A DNA stretch of 15,147 bases from an uncultured Vogesella sp. (GCA_946479405.1 CAMLGD010000066.1:1-15147), one strand, 5' to 3'. Counted from the first letter of the stretch, positions 8,188 through 14,361 are shown. Program-made: numbers and translations. Notes: a model not told the origin generated them from the letters alone.

Positions 8188-8219
8188 AAAAAGGCATGCT
8201 CACGAGCATGCCTTTTTTT
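8188..8219. terminator. Bidirectional terminator between cytochrome b561 and cytochrome c' genes
   Basis: AAAAAGGCATGCT and its complement flank a CACG loop, with seven Ts on the right and five As on the left, so it can act on both strands. It closely resembles the tyrS terminator stem (AAAAGGCAAGCT). Confidence 0.93.
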
Positions 8220-8220
8220 A

Positions 8221-8230
8221 TGCGGCCAAC
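8221..8230 (+). repeat. Copy of dispersed word TGCGGCCAAC
   Basis: An exact copy lies in the 17 bases between the shared terminator and the stop codon of the cytochrome c' gene, the same relative place as the tyrS palindrome. It is non-coding, so codon use cannot explain it. Confidence 0.75.
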
Positions 8231-8236
8231 CTGCTA

Positions 8237-8665
8237 TTACTTCTTCGGCCCACGGAAGCTGTCGTGGCAGCTTTTGCAGCTCTGCGCGACGGCGGCATAC
8301 TTGATGCGTACCGCAGCCAGGTCATCGCTGCGAGCGCCGGCTTGCAGCGCAGTGACTGCTGCGAGGAATTTGTCCTGCTCGGCCTTGAACTTGGCCGGCT
8401 GGCTCCAGATTTCCGGCTTGGCGCGACTGATGTCGTCAATGCTGTTGGGCTTGAACAGGGCAAACGGCGCCGCTGCCGCAGCTTTCAATGCGTCGGCATG
8501 CTTGATGAACTGGTCCTGGCGGAACGGGCCGTCACGCAGCATCACGCCGATGGGCTCGAAACTGAGCAGAACCTTCTTGAAGCTTTTCTGGCGGTCTTCG
8601 CCGGGGCCGGCCATGGCGCTACTGCACAGCAGGGCCAGGATCAGGGCGGTGGTGCTTTTTTTCAT
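8237..8665 (-). CDS. Periplasmic cytochrome c' family protein (first paralog)
   Basis: The 142-residue precursor has a Sec signal peptide (M-K-K, hydrophobic core, probable cut after A-M-A at residue 19). The C-terminal heme-binding motif C-K-S-C-H is at 130-134, where cytochrome c' and c-556 proteins carry it at the end of a four-helix bundle. The A-K-P-E-I-W-S block at 82-88 is also typical. Met42 lies in the first helix, so both five-coordinate c' and six-coordinate c-556 chemistry are possible. Family roles include NO binding and electron transfer. The start ATG at 8665 opens the signal peptide, but no good Shine-Dalgarno is visible. It lies 97 bases after its paralog and may be co-transcribed with it. 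Confidence 0.92.
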   Translation of the reverse strand: MKKSTTALILALLCSSAMAGPGEDRQKSFKKVLLSFEPIGVMLRDGPFRQDQFIKHADALKAAAAAPFALFKPNSIDDISRAKPEIWSQPAKFKAEQDKFLAAVTALQAGARSDDLAAVRIKYAAVAQSCKSCHDSFRGPKK

Positions 8666-8762
8666 GATGGCAACGGGACGTAAAACGGTTTTTGACTGCG
8701 CGAGTGTAATAAGTTTCGCGGCTTAAGCAAGTGGGTGCGCACTGGCGTACCCGCGGCGGTGT

Positions 8763-9194
8763 TTAGTCGGCGCGGAACTGGTCGTGACAGGCTTTGCAGG
8801 TCTGCTGCATGGCGCCAAACTGCACTTTGACATCATTGATACCGCTGGCCTTGGCGGCCGTGGCTTTCAGCTTGGCAACCTCGGCCTTGTGCTTGTCGGC
8901 GGCGGCCTTGAATTCAGCCGGCTTGGACCAGATTTCCGGCTTGGCATCAGTCTTGCCCTTGTCGCTGCCCGGGGTGAAGTACTGCCATGGTTGTTGCGCC
9001 AGTTCATCCATGTGTGCGGCCAACTTGGCAAACTCCGCCTGATCAAACGCCGTATCGCCTTTCACCATCTTGCCCATGGCGCCCACGGTCTTCTTGTATT
9101 GCTCGAATACATCCTGGCGCGCCTTGATTGGATCGGCGGCAAATGCAGGGGAGAGGGCGGCGCAGCACAGTGCGGTCAGTAGTAGCTTCTTCAT
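8763..9194 (-). CDS. Periplasmic cytochrome c' family protein (second paralog)
   Basis: The 143-residue precursor has a signal peptide with probable cleavage after A-F-A (residue 19) and a C-terminal C-K-A-C-H heme motif at 133-137. It shares A-K-P-E-I-W-S-x-P-A-x-F-K-A and the D-x-F-R ending with its neighbour, so the two look like a tandem duplication that has diverged considerably. Met40 and Met43 are candidate sixth ligands in the first helix. The mature protein is Lys- and Ala-rich. The role (NO or electron-transfer cytochrome) is known only at family level. It is the upstream gene of the pair; its promoter must lie in 9195-9315, back to back with the zinc operon promoter. Confidence 0.92.
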   Translation of the reverse strand: MKKLLLTALCCAALSPAFAADPIKARQDVFEQYKKTVGAMGKMVKGDTAFDQAEFAKLAAHMDELAQQPWQYFTPGSDKGKTDAKPEIWSKPAEFKAAADKHKAEVAKLKATAAKASGINDVKVQFGAMQQTCKACHDQFRAD

Positions 9195-9283
9195 GACGTA
9201 GATCCCGGCGAAAATGGCAAACGAATGGACGGCGGCAGCTTAGCACAGTCATGTCACCGTTTTGCCCGTGGATTGGTTAAGGC

Positions 9284-9312
9284 TTGTTAATGGTGCTGTT
9301 ATACCGTAACAT
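9284..9312 (+). promoter_or_regulatory. Candidate promoter of the zinc operon
   Basis: TTGTTA (9284-9289) and TAACAT (9307-9312) are spaced by 17 bases, each matching four of six consensus bases. Transcription would start near 9319, about 30 bases before the zur ATG. The -10 is covered by the Zur-box-like palindrome, which fits repression. Confidence 0.4.
9297..9311. promoter_or_regulatory. Zur-box-like palindrome
   Basis: TGTTATACCGTAACA has TGTTA / TAACA arms around a 5-base centre. It resembles the core of the gammaproteobacterial Zur operator (TGTTATA-n-TATAACA as I recall it) and sits over the putative -10 of the operon that encodes Zur itself and the zinc importer. This supports zinc-dependent autorepression. 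Confidence 0.62.
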
Positions 9313-9348
9313 TATTTGTCTGCTACTCATTTTAAGTATCCGTCAATC

Positions 9349-9783
9349 ATGGATGCAGCATGTTTTCTCGAGGCCGCCGACCGGCACTGCCAGCAACAGG
9401 GGGCAAAGCTCACCAGCTTGCGCCGCCAGGTGCTGGAACTGGTGCTGGGCTACGACGGGGTGGTAAAGGCCTACCAGGTGCTGGCCGACCTGCAACGGCA
9501 GCGTGGCATCGCCGCGCCGCCCACGGTATATCGCGCGCTGGATTTCCTGGTGGCCAGCGGGCTGCTGCACAAGGTGGACGCACTGAACGGCTACATCGTA
9601 TGCCGCCATGTCGGCTGCAACCATGAAGGGCTGATTCTGGTGTGCAGCCAGTGCGGCCGCGTGCAGGAACTGGATGCCACGCCGATGCTGGCGCTATTGC
9701 GTGAGCAGGCTGGTGGCGAGGGCTTTTCCATCGCACCGCAAAACCTGTTGTTGACGGGACATTGCCAAGGATGCCAAACATGA
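9349..9783 (+). CDS. zur: Zinc uptake regulator Zur (Fur family)
   Basis: The 144-residue Fur-family repressor has an N-terminal winged helix with L-T-S-L-R-R-Q-V-L near 21-29 and the recognition-helix block P-T-V-Y-R-A-L-D-F-L near 58-67. Its metal sites match E. coli Zur closely: structural Cys99, Cys102, Cys139 and Cys142 (E. coli 103, 106, 143, 146), and regulatory His74, Cys85, His92 and Glu107 (E. coli 77, 88, 96, 111), all at a constant offset of three to four. This is strong evidence for Zur rather than Fur. The ATG at 9349 is preferred over a TTG at 9316, which lies at the edge of the operator and adds residues unlike the family; neither has a strong Shine-Dalgarno. Its TGA overlaps the next ATG. 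It presumably represses this operon when zinc is replete. Confidence 0.93.
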   Translation: MDAACFLEAADRHCQQQGAKLTSLRRQVLELVLGYDGVVKAYQVLADLQRQRGIAAPPTVYRALDFLVASGLLHKVDALNGYIVCRHVGCNHEGLILVCSQCGRVQELDATPMLALLREQAGGEGFSIAPQNLLLTGHCQGCQT

Positions 9784-10712
9784 AAAAAACACGCGTCAAT
9801 GTACTGACCGGCTTTCTGGGGGTGGGCAAGACCACCGCATTGCGCCACTTGATCAGCCATCGTCCGCGCGACGAGAAGTGGGCGATCATCGTCAACGAGT
9901 TTGGTGAAATCGGCATCGATGGCGCCGTGCTGGACGACGGCGAACTGCCGGTAGCCGAGATTGCCGGCGGCTGCCTGTGCTGCGTGGCGGGGCCACAGAT
10001 GACGGTGACGGTGGCCAATCTGCTGCGTCGTGAAAAGCCGGACCGGCTGATCATCGAGGCCAGTGGCCTGGCGCACGCAGCCGGGCTGATCGACGAGTTG
10101 CGCACCGAGCCGCTGGGCAATGCGCTGGAGGTCGGTGCGGTACTGACACTGGTGGACCCGCGCCAGTTCGTCAACAACGACTACTTCCGCCAGCCCCTGT
10201 ACCGCGACCAGGTGATGGTAGCCGACGTGTTACTGGCCACTAAGGGCGACCTGGCAGATGCCGATACGTTGGCCGCATACCGCGACAAGGCTGCCGGGCT
10301 GTTTCCGCCCAAATCATTGGTGGCGGAAATCCATCATGGTGCGGCCAACCCGGTGTGGCTGGATGCTGCGCTGGCACCCAAGCCGCAGTACCGACCCTCG
10401 GTACGCAAGGATGATGCGCCGGGTTGGCAGTCGCAGGGCTGGACCTTCCCGGCCGGAACGACCTTTTCCGGCGAAGCGTTGACCGACTTTTTCGATATGC
10501 TGCCGCAGAAGGTGGATGGTCTGGTGCGTGCCAAGGGGGTGTTCCAGGTAATGGATTCCTGGCTGTGGCTGAACTGGACCGATGGCCGCTGGGCAGCCAA
10601 CCAGGTGGCGTGGCGTCGCGACAACCGCTTCGAACTGATTGCCAACGGGCTGGATGCGGCTGCCATCGAAGCAGCGCTGCGTGCCTGTATCGAGCCCTGG
10701 TCGCAGGACTGA
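9780..10712 (+). CDS. COG0523 (CobW/ZigA-type) GTPase, zinc metallochaperone
   Basis: The 310-residue P-loop GTPase of the G3E family has Walker A G-F-L-G-V-G-K-T-T at 11-19, the family metal motif C-L-C-C at 65-68 (within G-G-C-L-C-C), E-A-S-G-L-A at 93-98 and a base-recognition T-K-G-D at 154-157. A CobW_C-type domain follows, with W-x-F-P and V-x-R-A-K-G-V near its start. Zur-regulated members act as zinc chaperones that load client enzymes during starvation; placement between zur and znuC supports that role here. Unlike many members it has no His-rich tail of its own. The ATG at 9780 has AAGGA 8 bases upstream and overlaps the zur stop (ATGA); two earlier in-frame starts at 9762 and 9771 would absorb that ribosome site. 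Confidence 0.93.
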   Translation: MKKTRVNVLTGFLGVGKTTALRHLISHRPRDEKWAIIVNEFGEIGIDGAVLDDGELPVAEIAGGCLCCVAGPQMTVTVANLLRREKPDRLIIEASGLAHAAGLIDELRTEPLGNALEVGAVLTLVDPRQFVNNDYFRQPLYRDQVMVADVLLATKGDLADADTLAAYRDKAAGLFPPKSLVAEIHHGAANPVWLDAALAPKPQYRPSVRKDDAPGWQSQGWTFPAGTTFSGEALTDFFDMLPQKVDGLVRAKGVFQVMDSWLWLNWTDGRWAANQVAWRRDNRFELIANGLDAAAIEAALRACIEPWSQD

Positions 10713-10713
10713 T

Positions 10714-10908
10714 ATGGCGCAAGATCACCACCATCACGCGCATGACCATGCACACTCCCACCCGCACCCGCATGGTGCCGGCGATGACAGCCATCTGCCG
10801 CGCTGGCGTTTGCTGGCCATGTCGGCCGGGCAGCGTCTGCTGCTGGCTTCCGGCTTGCTGCTGCTGCTGTGGTTGCTGGTGCTGTGGGCATTGGGAGGCG
10901 AAAGTTGA
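10714..10908 (+). CDS. 64-residue His-rich single-pass membrane peptide
   Basis: This small gene is supported by its packing: it starts one base after the GTPase stop, AGGA sits 5 bases before the ATG, and its TGA overlaps the znuC start. The first 28 residues hold 11 histidines (positions 5-8, 10, 12, 14, 16, 18, 20, 27), followed by Arg30, Arg32 and Arg41 and a hydrophobic helix at about 42-60 that ends G-G-E-S. By the positive-inside rule the His-rich arm faces the cytoplasm. I do not recognise a named family. A zinc-binding anchor or buffer beside ZnuB-ZnuC and the GTPase is a reasonable inference. In-frame starts further upstream would run inside the GTPase gene and are less likely. Confidence 0.82.
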   Translation: MAQDHHHHAHDHAHSHPHPHGAGDDSHLPRWRLLAMSAGQRLLLASGLLLLLWLLVLWALGGES

Positions 10909-11651
10909 TCTCTCTGCATAACCTTACCGTGTCCTACCTGCGCCATCCGGCCGTTCACCACGTGAGCGGCCGCTTCGCCCCGGCACAGGCGACGGCCATT
11001 TTCGGCCCCAACGGTGCCGGCAAGAGCACGCTGCTGAAAACCATCATGGGTGCGATTCGCCCTGATAGCGGCGAAGTGCGCTTTGATGGCCTTAGCCGTA
11101 AAGATATTGCCTATCTGCCGCAGCAGTCGGAGATCGATCGCAGTCTGCCGGTATCGGTGATCGATCTGGTCAGCAGCGGCCATTGGCGCCGGAGCGGTCT
11201 GTTTGGTCGTATTGGCCGCCAGCTGGACGACACCAGCTGGAATGCGCTAGTCACCGTCGGACTGGAAGACTTTGCGTTGCACCCGGTATCGGCTTTGTCC
11301 AGCGGCCAGTTCCAGCGTGTGCTGTTCGCCCGCATCCTGGTGCAGGACGCACGGTTGATTCTGCTGGATGAACCGTTCAATGCGGTGGATGCCCGCACCA
11401 CTTTCGATCTGCTGGAGCTGGTGCGCCGCTGGCAGGAAGAAGGGCGCACGGTGATTGCCGTGCTGCACGATTACGAACAGGTGCGCGCCTACTTCCCGCA
11501 AACTCTGCTGATGGCGCGCGAGGTGGTGGCCTGGGGGGCGACCGACACGGTGCTGACTGATGGCAACCTGAAACGTGCCACCGAAACCGCCGCCCACTGG
11601 CAGGCCAATGCTCCGGTGTGCGCCGTGGATGGACAAGGAGCGCGCCCATGA
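10905..11651 (+). CDS. znuC: Zinc ABC transporter ATP-binding protein ZnuC
   Basis: The 248-residue cytoplasmic ATPase powers zinc import. Walker A is G-P-N-G-A-G-K-S-T at 34-42, the Q-loop is around Gln73-Gln74, the signature L-S-S-G-Q at 131-135, Walker B L-I-L-L-D-E-P at 151-157 and the switch histidine is His188 (L-H-D). It belongs to the manganese/zinc/iron chelate ABC group. The TTG at 10905 is chosen because GGGAGG (10893-10898) lies 6 bases upstream, it overlaps the preceding TGA, and the protein then opens I-S-L-H-N-L-T-V-S-Y as expected. An ATP-type frame also opens upstream at 10869, inside the His-rich gene, and is rejected. Its TGA overlaps the znuB ATG. Zinc specificity is inferred from context. 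Confidence 0.95.
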   Translation: MISLHNLTVSYLRHPAVHHVSGRFAPAQATAIFGPNGAGKSTLLKTIMGAIRPDSGEVRFDGLSRKDIAYLPQQSEIDRSLPVSVIDLVSSGHWRRSGLFGRIGRQLDDTSWNALVTVGLEDFALHPVSALSSGQFQRVLFARILVQDARLILLDEPFNAVDARTTFDLLELVRRWQEEGRTVIAVLHDYEQVRAYFPQTLLMAREVVAWGATDTVLTDGNLKRATETAAHWQANAPVCAVDGQGARP

Positions 11652-12520
11652 GTTTGCACGAAGTGCTTGTTGCCCCGTTTGCCGACTTCGCCTTCATGCG
11701 CCGGGCGCTGGTGGGTTGTCTGGCGCTGGTGCTGGGTAGTGCGCCAGTGGGACTGCTGCTGGTGATGCGCCGCATGAGCCTGATGGGCGATGCCATGAGT
11801 CATGCGGTATTGCCGGGGGCTGCGGTGGGCTACCTGCTGGCCGGGCTGAGCTTGCCGGCGATGAGTGCCGGTGGCTTTGTCGCCGGTGTACTGGTGGCGT
11901 TGCTGGCCGGGCTGGCCACGCGCTACACAGAGGTGAAGGAAGACGCCAATTTTGCCGGCTTCTACCTGCTGTCGCTGGCACTGGGGGTGTTGCTGGTATC
12001 CAAGAGCGGCAGCAATGTCGATCTGATGCACTTGCTGTTTGGCTCGGTACTGGCAGTGGACGATGCCGCATTGTTGCTGGTGGCCAGCGTGGCCAGCATC
12101 ACCTTGCTGATCCTGGCAGCGATTTATCGGCCGCTGCTGCTGGAAAGCCTGGACCCGGTGTTCATGCGCGCCATCGGCGCCCGCGGCGGGCTGTGGCATC
12201 TGTTGTTCCTGCTACTGGTGGTAATGAATCTGGTGGCCGGCTTCCAGGCACTGGGCACGCTGATGTCGGTGGGATTGATGATGCTGCCGGCCATTGCAGC
12301 CCGGCTGTGGGCGGCTTCGGTGGGCGGCATGCTGCTGGTGGCGCTGCTGATTGCCAGCCTGTCGGCGGTCGGCGGTCTGCTGCTGTCCTACCATGCCGAG
12401 CTGCCATCCGGCCCGGCCATCATCCTGTTGGCCGGCATCGCCTACCTGTTGTCCATGCTGCTGGCGCCGCGCGGCGGTTTGCTGCCGCGACTGTTCCGCT
12501 CCCGCCATCTGACCAACTAG
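11648..12520 (+). CDS. znuB: Zinc ABC transporter permease ZnuB (ABC-3 family)
   Basis: The 290-residue integral membrane permease has about eight hydrophobic helices. Family blocks include F-M-R-R-A-L-V-G-C-L near the start, M-R-R-M-S-L-M-G-D-A-M-S-H-A-V-L-P-G (about 44-61), K-E-D-A-N-F-A-G-F-Y, and L-M-S-V-G-L-M-M-L-P-A-I-A-A-R near residue 205-220. It forms the channel through which zinc delivered by ZnuA crosses the inner membrane. The ATG at 11648 has AAGGAG 7 bases upstream and overlaps the znuC stop by four bases, so translation is probably coupled; a longer in-frame reading from 11618 only re-reads znuC. The stop is 9 bases before znuA. Confidence 0.95.
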   Translation: MSLHEVLVAPFADFAFMRRALVGCLALVLGSAPVGLLLVMRRMSLMGDAMSHAVLPGAAVGYLLAGLSLPAMSAGGFVAGVLVALLAGLATRYTEVKEDANFAGFYLLSLALGVLLVSKSGSNVDLMHLLFGSVLAVDDAALLLVASVASITLLILAAIYRPLLLESLDPVFMRAIGARGGLWHLLFLLLVVMNLVAGFQALGTLMSVGLMMLPAIAARLWAASVGGMLLVALLIASLSAVGGLLLSYHAELPSGPAIILLAGIAYLLSMLLAPRGGLLPRLFRSRHLTN

Positions 12521-12529
12521 GAGTTTTCA

Positions 12530-13417
12530 ATGCGCAAGTTCATTGCGGCAGCGCTATTGCTGTCGCCTTTATTCGCCGTGGCCAAGGTGCCGGTGGTGGC
12601 CAGTTTCAGCATCGTGGCTGACATTACCCGCGAACTGGGTGGCGAGCGGGTGGATGTACAGTCGCTGGTCGGCCCGGATCAGGATGCGCATGTGTTTCAG
12701 CCAGCGCCAGCGGATGTCAAGAAGTTGGCCGCAGCCAAGGTGTTTGTGGTGAGCGGGCTGGGTTTTGAAGGCTGGATGCCGCGTATGTCGCGCGCCGCCG
12801 GTTTCAAAGGACTGACTGTGACTGCCGCCGCCAAGGTCAAGCCGTTGGCCGCAGTGGAAGAGGGCCATCACGAGCAGGATGGTCACGACCATGGCAGCAT
12901 CGATCCGCACGCCTGGCACAACCCACAAAACGTGATGCTGTACGCCGATGCCATCGCCGATGGTCTGGCCAAGGCCGATCCGGCCGGTGCCGGCTATTTC
13001 CGCCAGCGCGCCGACGCCTACAAGGCCAAGCTCAAGGCGCTGGATGCCTGGGCGGCACAACAGTTCGCCACCGTGCCGGTGGCCAAGCGCAAGGTGCTGA
13101 CCTCGCACGAGGCGTTCGGTTATCTGGCAGCGCGTTACCAGATCCGCTTCATGGCGCCGCAGGGCATCAGCACCGAAGCGGAGGCCTCTGCCAAGGCAGT
13201 GGCGCGTCTGATCCAGCAAGTGAAAAAGGAGCAGGTGAAAGCTATTTTCTTCGAGAACATGGCCGACAAGCGCCTATTGCAGCAGCTGAGCAATGAAGCC
13301 GGGGTGGAGGTGGGCGGCAAACTGTATGCCGATGCACTGTCCAGCGATGGCAAGGCGGCCAACTATCTGCAGCTGTTCCGCAGCAACGTCGAAACGCTAC
13401 TCAGCGCGATGCGTTAA
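12530..13417 (+). CDS. znuA: Periplasmic zinc-binding protein ZnuA
   Basis: The 295-residue precursor of a cluster A-I solute-binding protein has a signal peptide of about 18 residues (cut after A-V-A) and no lipobox cysteine. Predicted metal ligands are His54 (D-A-H-V-F), His127 (D-P-H-A-W), His193 (T-S-H-E-A-F) and Asp268 (Y-A-D-A-L). A histidine rather than glutamate at the third position favours zinc over manganese. A short His-rich loop (residues 113-121, His at 113, 114, 119, 121) occupies the place of the larger acidic/His loop of E. coli ZnuA. GGAG overlaps the znuB stop, 6 bases before the ATG. The last 17 bases overlap the convergent downstream gene. Confidence 0.95.
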   Translation: MRKFIAAALLLSPLFAVAKVPVVASFSIVADITRELGGERVDVQSLVGPDQDAHVFQPAPADVKKLAAAKVFVVSGLGFEGWMPRMSRAAGFKGLTVTAAAKVKPLAAVEEGHHEQDGHDHGSIDPHAWHNPQNVMLYADAIADGLAKADPAGAGYFRQRADAYKAKLKALDAWAAQQFATVPVAKRKVLTSHEAFGYLAARYQIRFMAPQGISTEAEASAKAVARLIQQVKKEQVKAIFFENMADKRLLQQLSNEAGVEVGGKLYADALSSDGKAANYLQLFRSNVETLLSAMR

Positions 13418-14072
13418 GCAATAATTGCAGTAAATGCCATGCCCCCATGGCACTGACGGTCAGTCCCGCCAGCAGGCGGACTGGCCGTTGTCGTTTCCAT
13501 TGCCCCAGCTTGCTGGCAAAGGCGCCCATCAACAGCAGGTTGGGCAGGGTGCCGAGGCCAAAACTCAGCATCACCAGTGCGCCGCTGCTGGCACTCTGGC
13601 TGGCCAGCGCGGATAGGCTGGCGGTGTACACCAGGCCGCACGGCACCCAGCCCCACAGCGCGCCAACCAGCACGCTCTGCCAGCCATGGCGCAGTGGCAA
13701 TAGGCGGCGGGTAAGTGGCTGCAAGCTGCGCCACAGCGGTTGCCCCAGCTTCTCGAGGCGCGTCACCGCAGCGGACAAGCCCGCCAGATACAGCCCCAGC
13801 AGGATTAGCAGCACGTTGGCCGCAGCAAACAGCCCAAGTTGCAATGGTCTGAAGTCTGCCTGTGCTATCCCCCACTGGGCCAAGCCGCCGAGCAGTGCGC
13901 CGATGACGACATAGCTCGTCAGCCGGCCCAGGTTATACCCCAGCAGTAACAGCGGTTTGCTGCCTTGCCCGGTTACCGAGATGGCAGTCACGATGCCGCC
14001 GCACATGCCTAGACAATGTACGCCGCCCAGCAGGCCGGTAAGAAAAAGTGATAGCAGACTGATTTCCAGCAT
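13401..14072 (-). CDS. SafE/TauE-like (COG2836) integral membrane protein
   Basis: The 223-residue membrane protein has roughly six hydrophobic helices in two halves. The first helix carries G-G-V-H-C-L-G-M-C-G-G (His19, Cys20, Cys24) and the second half has W-G-W-V-P-C-G-L-V-Y with Cys145. These are the marks of the COG2836 group, usually annotated as sulfite exporter TauE/SafE, and related in shape to DsbD/CcdA-type thiol transporters; some relatives lie by cbb3-oxidase assembly genes. The true substrate is uncertain; metal or thiol-redox transport is as likely as sulfite. The ATG at 14072 opens the conserved N-terminus but lacks a strong Shine-Dalgarno. The gene converges on znuA with a 17-base overlap and no visible terminator between them. 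Confidence 0.86.
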   Translation of the reverse strand: MLEISLLSLFLTGLLGGVHCLGMCGGIVTAISVTGQGSKPLLLLGYNLGRLTSYVVIGALLGGLAQWGIAQADFRPLQLGLFAAANVLLILLGLYLAGLSAAVTRLEKLGQPLWRSLQPLTRRLLPLRHGWQSVLVGALWGWVPCGLVYTASLSALASQSASSGALVMLSFGLGTLPNLLLMGAFASKLGQWKRQRPVRLLAGLTVSAMGAWHLLQLLLNASR

Positions 14073-14099
14073 GGCAGCGGCAGGGCTAGGTAAAACGGC

Positions 14100-14105
14100 A
14101 TTGTA
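14100..14105 (-). promoter_or_regulatory. Candidate -10 element for the SafE/TauE-like gene
   Basis: TACAAT on the minus strand lies 28 bases before the start codon. It matches five of six consensus bases; the -35 at 17 bases (TTTCCG) is weak. The leader would be short, about 20 bases. Confidence 0.35.
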
Positions 14106-14141
14106 GCAGTGGTGCTGCGATGCGGAAATTTGATGCTTTTT

Positions 14142-14184
14142 AGGCTTAATGAATATGCAATTAAATTATTAATGCATTTAGCCT
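14142..14184. repeat. Imperfect hairpin in AT-rich intergenic DNA
   Basis: AGGCT (14142-14146) pairs with AGCCT (14180-14184), and inside it TGCA-A-TTAA pairs with TTAATGCA around an ATTA loop, with a bulge and an unpaired stretch. It lies in the AT-rich centre of the 289-base gap between the SafE-like gene and the hydratase gene. It could be a protein site, a cruciform or chance; no clear T run follows, so it is not called a terminator. Confidence 0.35.
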
Positions 14185-14361
14185 TATTTCCAAGTGATAC
14201 CTTGAAAAAACAGTGGGATAGTCCATCGTTATAGCTAGATAAACTTGTCATTTGGCCACAAAATGGCACGCCTTGAACGGTGTCGACTGGTGTTGCCGGT
14301 CACGTAGCATCAACTGCACCTTGCCCGCGTGACAGGTGTGCAGGGATGGGAGCAAGCACAC

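Noticed and set aside
8731..8754. Ten-pair hairpin between the two cytochrome c' genes
   Set aside because: It pairs fully only as plus-strand RNA using two G-U pairs, while the genes are on the minus strand; there is no T run, so it is not called a terminator.
9316..9348. TTG start that would lengthen Zur by 11 residues
   Set aside because: It lies close to the expected transcription start and operator, lacks a ribosome site, and the added residues do not resemble the family.
12869..12903. His-rich loop of ZnuA as a separate anomaly
   Set aside because: Short or long His-rich loops at this place are normal in ZnuA proteins.
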